A DNA stretch of 8,501 bases from Acidobacteriota bacterium (lineage in GTDB: Bacteria; Acidobacteriota; Polarisedimenticolia; Gp22-AA2). Below are positions 6,425 to 8,501 of the stretch, piece by piece. The notes under the pieces are model-generated. The model saw nothing but the letters and a program-made list of their open reading frames with translations. It made no database searches and had not been told where the DNA came from. Both the position numbers and the translations under genes were made by a program. Positions within the stretch are counted from its first letter, which is position 1, and each line of letters starts with the position of its first letter. Location of the stretch: contig JACQNT010000202.1 in the NCBI GenBank assembly GCA_016202915.1, forward strand, positions 1-8,501, in the 5' to 3' direction.

Positions 6425-7234
6425 TCAGCGCGGGACGATGGCGAGAACGCGCGCCGGGGCGCCCGACCCCCGGCTGATCTTCATGGGCGCCACGATGACG
6501 GAGAAGCCGCGGGCGGGGAGCAGGTCGAGATTGTCCAGGTTCTCGATCACGTAGCGACCGCCCGTGAGCAGGACCCTGTGCCCCTCCGGGGCCGCCGATC
6601 CGCCGGGATCGATGCTGGCGGTGTCGATCCCGAGGCCGTTGATGTCCCTCTCCTTCATCAGGATTTTGATCGTCTCGACGGCGAAGCCGGGGAAGTGCAG
6701 GACCCCGTTCTCGCCGCGGTTCAGGTAGCGGTCGGCGTTCTCCCAGCGCTGGTGCCAGCCGGTGTTCAGGATGACCAGGGAGCGCGGCGGGACCCGGCCG
6801 TTGGCCTTCTCCCAGCCCATCAGATCGGGCAGGCTGAACAGGTAGTCGGGATTGGCCGCCGATCTGGCCCGGACGTCGATCAGGATCCCCTGGCTCACCA
6901 GGCGCACGGGGGCGATCTCGTCCACCGTCGGCAGCCCCCTGCCGAAATGGGCCGGCGCGTCGAGGTGCGTGCCGGTGTGCTCGCCGCAGGAGAACGAGTT
7001 CATGTAGGAGCCGTCGGCGATCCGGGTGAGGGGCTTGAGGATGAACGGCGTGCCCCCCGGGGAGAGCGGGCTGCTCTGCTCCAGGTCGTGCGTCAGGTCG
7101 ATCACCTGCGCGCGGCCGTTGGCGACGTCCTCCAGGCTCACCGAGAAGAGCTTGGCCGCCCGGGCCGGCCCGCCGGGCAGGCAGAGAAGCGCCGCGGCCG
7201 CGACGAGGATGCGGCTCCGCCGGGCCCACCTCAT
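6425..7234 (-). CDS. Exported cyclase-family (kynurenine formamidase-like) metal hydrolase
   Basis: This 269-residue protein belongs to the cyclase family (Pfam PF04199), metal-dependent hydrolases that include bacterial kynurenine formamidase and isatin hydrolase. Residues 1-26 form a signal peptide with a cleavage-like ARA/A, so it should act in the periplasm. The metal-binding signature HTGTHLDAPAHF is at 86-97 (H86, H90, D92, H96). Later conserved points are GIDTASIDPG (202-211), H219 and the ENLDNLD block beginning at E231, whose glutamate and histidine usually complete the active site. Export and the nearby transporter argue against tryptophan catabolism as its main role, and the substrate is unknown. 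The ATG at 7234 overlaps the rmuC stop as ATGA, with only a close GGAG upstream, so translation is probably coupled to rmuC. The symporter gene follows after 60 nt. Confidence 0.88.
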   Translation of the reverse strand: MRWARRSRILVAAAALLCLPGGPARAAKLFSVSLEDVANGRAQVIDLTHDLEQSSPLSPGGTPFILKPLTRIADGSYMNSFSCGEHTGTHLDAPAHFGRGLPTVDEIAPVRLVSQGILIDVRARSAANPDYLFSLPDLMGWEKANGRVPPRSLVILNTGWHQRWENADRYLNRGENGVLHFPGFAVETIKILMKERDINGLGIDTASIDPGGSAAPEGHRVLLTGGRYVIENLDNLDLLPARGFSVIVAPMKISRGSGAPARVLAIVPR

Positions 7235-8346
7235 CGCTCCAGGGCCCTGGGGCGGATCGGCGTCTTCTCCGGCGTCTCGTCGAGGACGCGCGCCGACTGG
7301 TCGATCTGCAGGGCCAGCCGGTTGACCTGGTCGGCGGCGTCCGAGAACGCCGCCTGGGCGTTGTTCAGGTGCTTCTGGCCGCGGGAGAAGGCCTCCTGGA
7401 AGGTCTCGAAATCCCCGTGCAGCTGCCGCAGCTTGCTCATGATCTCCCGGGCCCGCTCCTCGATCCGCAGCCCCATCAGTCCGAAGGCGATCGCCTGGAG
7501 GTGGGCGTGGATGGAGTTCGGCGAGACGGGGTAGACGCGGCGCTTCAGGGCGTAGGTGTTGATGTCCTCCTCGCCCGCGGCGGCCTCGTCCCGGGCGATC
7601 ACCTCGTAGAAGACGTTCTCCGCCGGGATGTACATCAGGGCGTAGTCGAGCGTGCCCTCGCCCGGCCGGATGTACTTCTCGGCGATGTCGTCGATGTGCT
7701 TACGGACGTCGCGGCCGAAGGACCTGGCGGCCTTCTGCCGCGCCTCGGCGTTCGGAGCCTCCAGGATGGCGCGGAACCCCGCCAGGGGGAACTTCGAGTC
7801 GATCGGCACCAGGCCCCCCGGCAGCCGGAGGACGGCATCGACCTTCTCGCCGTTGCTGAAGGCATACTGCATATCGAAATGCTCCGCCGGGAAGATCTGC
7901 CGCAGCATCGACTCCAGGGCCAGCTCGCCCAGGCCGCCGCGGATCTTGGGCGCCTGGAAGATCTGCTGCAGGCCGCGGATGTCCTGCCCGAGCTCGAGGA
8001 TCTGCTGGCTGCTCCGGCCCAGCTCCCCGAGGCGCACGCTGACGTCGGCGATCATCCTGCCCGTGTCGGAGGCCGCTTTCTGGAGGGTCTGGGCGTTCTC
8101 CGACAGGCGGGCGCCGACCTGCCCCATCAGGAGGTTGAGCGCCGTGCCGACCTCCTTGGGGATCTGCGACCCGAGCTGGGAGATCTGCTCGGCCAGGCGG
8201 GAGACCTGCTGCTGCAGGAGGGGGACCGCCGGATCGGCGGCGGGCGCCCGGGGCCGGCCGCGGCGCAGCACCGCCACCCCGACGAAGATCAGGGCCGCGG
8301 CAAGAACCGACATCACGGCCAGAACCGCTGGGTTCTCGATTGCCAT
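7231..8346 (-). CDS. rmuC: DNA recombination protein RmuC homologue
   Basis: This 371-residue protein matches RmuC, a membrane-anchored family with a nuclease-like core that was first found to limit rearrangement at inverted repeats in E. coli. Residues 7-27 are one transmembrane helix. Residues 40-130 are a coiled-coil-like Gln/Leu-rich stalk. The core runs about 130-300: KIRGGLGELALESML (134-148), VDAVLRLPGG then PIDSKFPL (181-188) with the PD-(D/E)XK-like D183 and K185, ALMYIPAENVFYE, and VYPVSPNSIHAHLQAI. A further helical tail ends in TPIRPRALER. It is shorter than the E. coli protein (about 475 residues), mainly in the coiled coil. I prefer ATG at 8346, directly before the membrane helix, over an in-frame TTG at 8403 lying close to the predicted transcription start. 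It has no strong ribosome-binding site. It heads the cluster and overlaps the next gene by 4 nt. Confidence 0.92.
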   Translation of the reverse strand: MAIENPAVLAVMSVLAAALIFVGVAVLRRGRPRAPAADPAVPLLQQQVSRLAEQISQLGSQIPKEVGTALNLLMGQVGARLSENAQTLQKAASDTGRMIADVSVRLGELGRSSQQILELGQDIRGLQQIFQAPKIRGGLGELALESMLRQIFPAEHFDMQYAFSNGEKVDAVLRLPGGLVPIDSKFPLAGFRAILEAPNAEARQKAARSFGRDVRKHIDDIAEKYIRPGEGTLDYALMYIPAENVFYEVIARDEAAAGEEDINTYALKRRVYPVSPNSIHAHLQAIAFGLMGLRIEERAREIMSKLRQLHGDFETFQEAFSRGQKHLNNAQAAFSDAADQVNRLALQIDQSARVLDETPEKTPIRPRALER

Positions 8347-8411
8347 GGGCCCCGGAGGCGGCCGGAGAGGAAGAGCGCGGGCGGCGCCGCGCGCGCCGCC
8401 CAAGCCAGCGT

Positions 8412-8440
8412 AGTCTATCGGCGCCTCCCGGGGGTGTCAA
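8412..8440 (-). promoter_or_regulatory. Sigma70-type promoter of the rmuC cluster
   Basis: On the minus strand a perfect TTGACA (8440-8435) is followed by a 17-nt spacer and TAGACT (8417-8412, 4 of 6 matches to -10). Transcription would begin near 8405, giving a leader of about 58 nt to the ATG at 8346. This is the best promoter match in the window and marks the start of the minus-strand gene block. Confidence 0.7.
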
Positions 8441-8471
8441 CCAGAGGAAATCAGAACCATGCCCGGTTTCT

Positions 8472-8492
8472 GGGGGCAGTGGCGCTGCCCCC
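8472..8492. repeat. Perfect inverted repeat upstream of the rmuC promoter
   Basis: GGGGGCAG at 8472-8479 and CTGCCCCC at 8485-8492 form a perfect 8-bp stem around the 5-nt loop TGGCG. No T-run follows on either strand, so it is not a standard intrinsic terminator. It lies about 32 bp upstream of the rmuC -35. It may be a transcript end for a gene beyond the window, a regulator site, or one copy of a dispersed palindromic element; only one copy is seen here. Confidence 0.5.
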
Positions 8493-8501
8493 CGCACCCG
8501 C

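Noticed and set aside
4926..7229. The long open frame upstream of truA (about 770 residues before the TruA core)
   Set aside because: It is out of frame with the symporter and cyclase genes covering the same bases, is Arg/Pro/Gly-rich and has no domain. Only the final part is TruA.
5732..7534. 600-residue plus-strand open frame
   Set aside because: It is antisense to the symporter, cyclase and rmuC genes, with Asp/Gly/Arg/Val-rich composition and no recognisable domain. It is a mirror of GC-biased codons.
8347..8403. TTG start for RmuC at 8403
   Set aside because: The added residues are Arg/Pro/Gly-rich, and the codon falls at the predicted transcription start, leaving no leader for a ribosome-binding site. 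The ATG at 8346 directly precedes the usual membrane helix.
8437..8460. Seven-codon minus-strand ORF (MVLISSG) as a leader peptide
   Set aside because: It lies upstream of the predicted transcription start, its stop overlaps the -35, and it has no ribosome-binding site.

Overview
The window is very G+C-rich bacterial chromosome, by eye well above 60 % G+C with strongly GC-biased third codon positions. The gene families (secreted M28 peptidase, eRF1-like release-factor paralogue, SSS symporter, RmuC, TruA) suit a high-GC soil or sediment bacterium such as an Acidobacteriota- or Gemmatimonadota-type lineage. The sequence alone does not fix the phylum. I see no insertion sequence, CRISPR array, phage module or origin.

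Layout. Bases 84-159 on the + strand are a complete tRNA-Ala(CGC) with an encoded CCA end. Bases 160-560 hold no convincing intact gene, only a coding-like minus-strand stretch that may be a gene remnant and a hairpin just after the tRNA. A small plus-strand zinc-ribbon protein gene starts at 623, with a well-formed promoter and ribosome-binding site. Its 3' end runs into the end of the convergent gene.

From 8346 down to 857 everything reads on the minus strand. In transcription order the genes are rmuC, a secreted cyclase-family hydrolase, a sodium:solute symporter, truA, a secreted M28 zinc aminopeptidase, and a bacterial eRF1-like (baeRF/Vms1-type) protein. rmuC and the cyclase gene overlap by ATGA. 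The symporter and truA appear to overlap at TTGA. The other gaps are 12-73 nt. A promoter with a perfect -35 lies in front of rmuC. A second good promoter lies in front of the M28 gene, inside what is nominally the 3' end of the truA frame. A weaker -10 lies in front of the eRF1-like gene. I therefore read the block as one directional cluster with at least two transcription units: rmuC-cyclase-symporter-truA, and M28-(eRF1-like).

How the genes might work together. The cyclase-family hydrolase (exported) and the symporter (inner membrane) could form a hydrolyse-and-import pair. The M28 peptidase would feed peptides or amino acids from the envelope. TruA (tRNA anticodon-arm pseudouridylation), the eRF1-like protein (ribosome rescue or peptidyl-tRNA hydrolysis by homology) and the tRNA-Ala all concern translation, but their proximity may be accidental. 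No classic defence or mobile system is visible. The least-described parts are the eRF1-like protein without a GGQ motif, the small zinc-ribbon protein overlapping it tail to tail, and the truA-M28 junction, where the open frame and the promoter evidence disagree.
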